A DNA stretch of 64,000 nucleotides from Lachnospiraceae bacterium A4. Lineage in GTDB: Bacteria > Bacillota > Clostridia > Lachnospirales > Lachnospiraceae. Location of the stretch: contig KE159562.1 in assembly GCA_000403215.2 (NCBI GenBank), positions 160,846 to 224,845 of the forward strand, written 5' to 3'. How positions within the stretch are numbered: the first letter of the stretch is position 1; each line of letters starts with the position of its first letter. Position numbers and translations under genes: made by a program. Positions 63,519 to 64,000 of the stretch are shown here, piece by piece. The notes beneath the pieces are model-generated. The model saw only the letters and a program-made list of their open reading frames with translations. It did no database searches and was not told where the DNA came from.

Positions 63519-64000
<482 letters not shown>

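Overview
The window looks like a chromosomal segment of a Gram-positive Clostridia species, most likely a gut Lachnospiraceae. The basis is protein style (Rpn/PD-(D/E)XK nuclease genes, large XRE-TPR regulators, DUF4234 and DUF2752 membrane proteins, NADP-type GdhA), strong AGGAGG ribosome sites, sigma-A promoters with 17-bp spacers and a SAM-I riboswitch on metK. No rRNA, tRNA or CRISPR array was recognised.

Layout. 1-8.1 kb: tail of an unknown gene, a DtxR-type regulator, a chemoreceptor, an IbrB/IbrA pair on the minus strand, a MATE exporter and a GH31 alpha-glucosidase. 8.2-12.3 kb: an operon of cysteine hydrolase, TerY-like VWA protein, PP2C-like phosphatase and a protein kinase-like protein, closed by a strong terminator. 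12.4-30.3 kb: a second, very long operon like the E. coli yehHI/yehLMPQ locus: MoxR AAA+ ATPase, DUF5682 protein, CoxE/YehP-type VWA protein, SWIM zinc-finger protein, a small unknown protein, and three tandem giant DUF4132 paralogues. 30.3-33 kb: gamma carbonic anhydrase divergent from a TRSP-type phosphoribosyltransferase, then two small membrane proteins. 33-34.8 kb: an Rpn nuclease gene between 121-bp direct repeats beside an integrase scrap. 34.9-41.4 kb: housekeeping uvrB, uvrA and riboswitch-controlled metK. 41.6-45.5 kb: a double-XRE regulator, an opposed 54-residue secreted peptide gene and a radical SAM/SPASM enzyme. 45.7-59.8 kb: tellurium-resistance-type (Ter) stress island with PRTase-PELOTA protein, CitE-like lyase, orphan antitoxin, trypsin-like protease, YceG-type protein, TelA, three TerD paralogues, Ca2+-type P-ATPase, HAD phosphatase, AIM24 protein and a fourth TerD protein. 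60-64 kb: an Rpn pseudogene, a small Cys-rich protein, a Na/Pi cotransporter and the start of gdhA.

How it may fit together. The VWA/PP2C/kinase triad, TerD, TelA, the protease, YceG, the two PRTases, the CitE-like lyase and the HAD enzyme are the classes that comparative genomics has grouped as a Ter-dependent stress response with a nucleoside-like biosynthetic module. Here that system lies in pieces within 50 kb and shares the neighbourhood with a complete yeh-type MoxR/VWA/SWIM/DUF4132 locus. The biochemical function of the combined set is inferred, not shown by sequence. The radical SAM/peptide/XRE group is a separate candidate signalling or peptide-modification locus.
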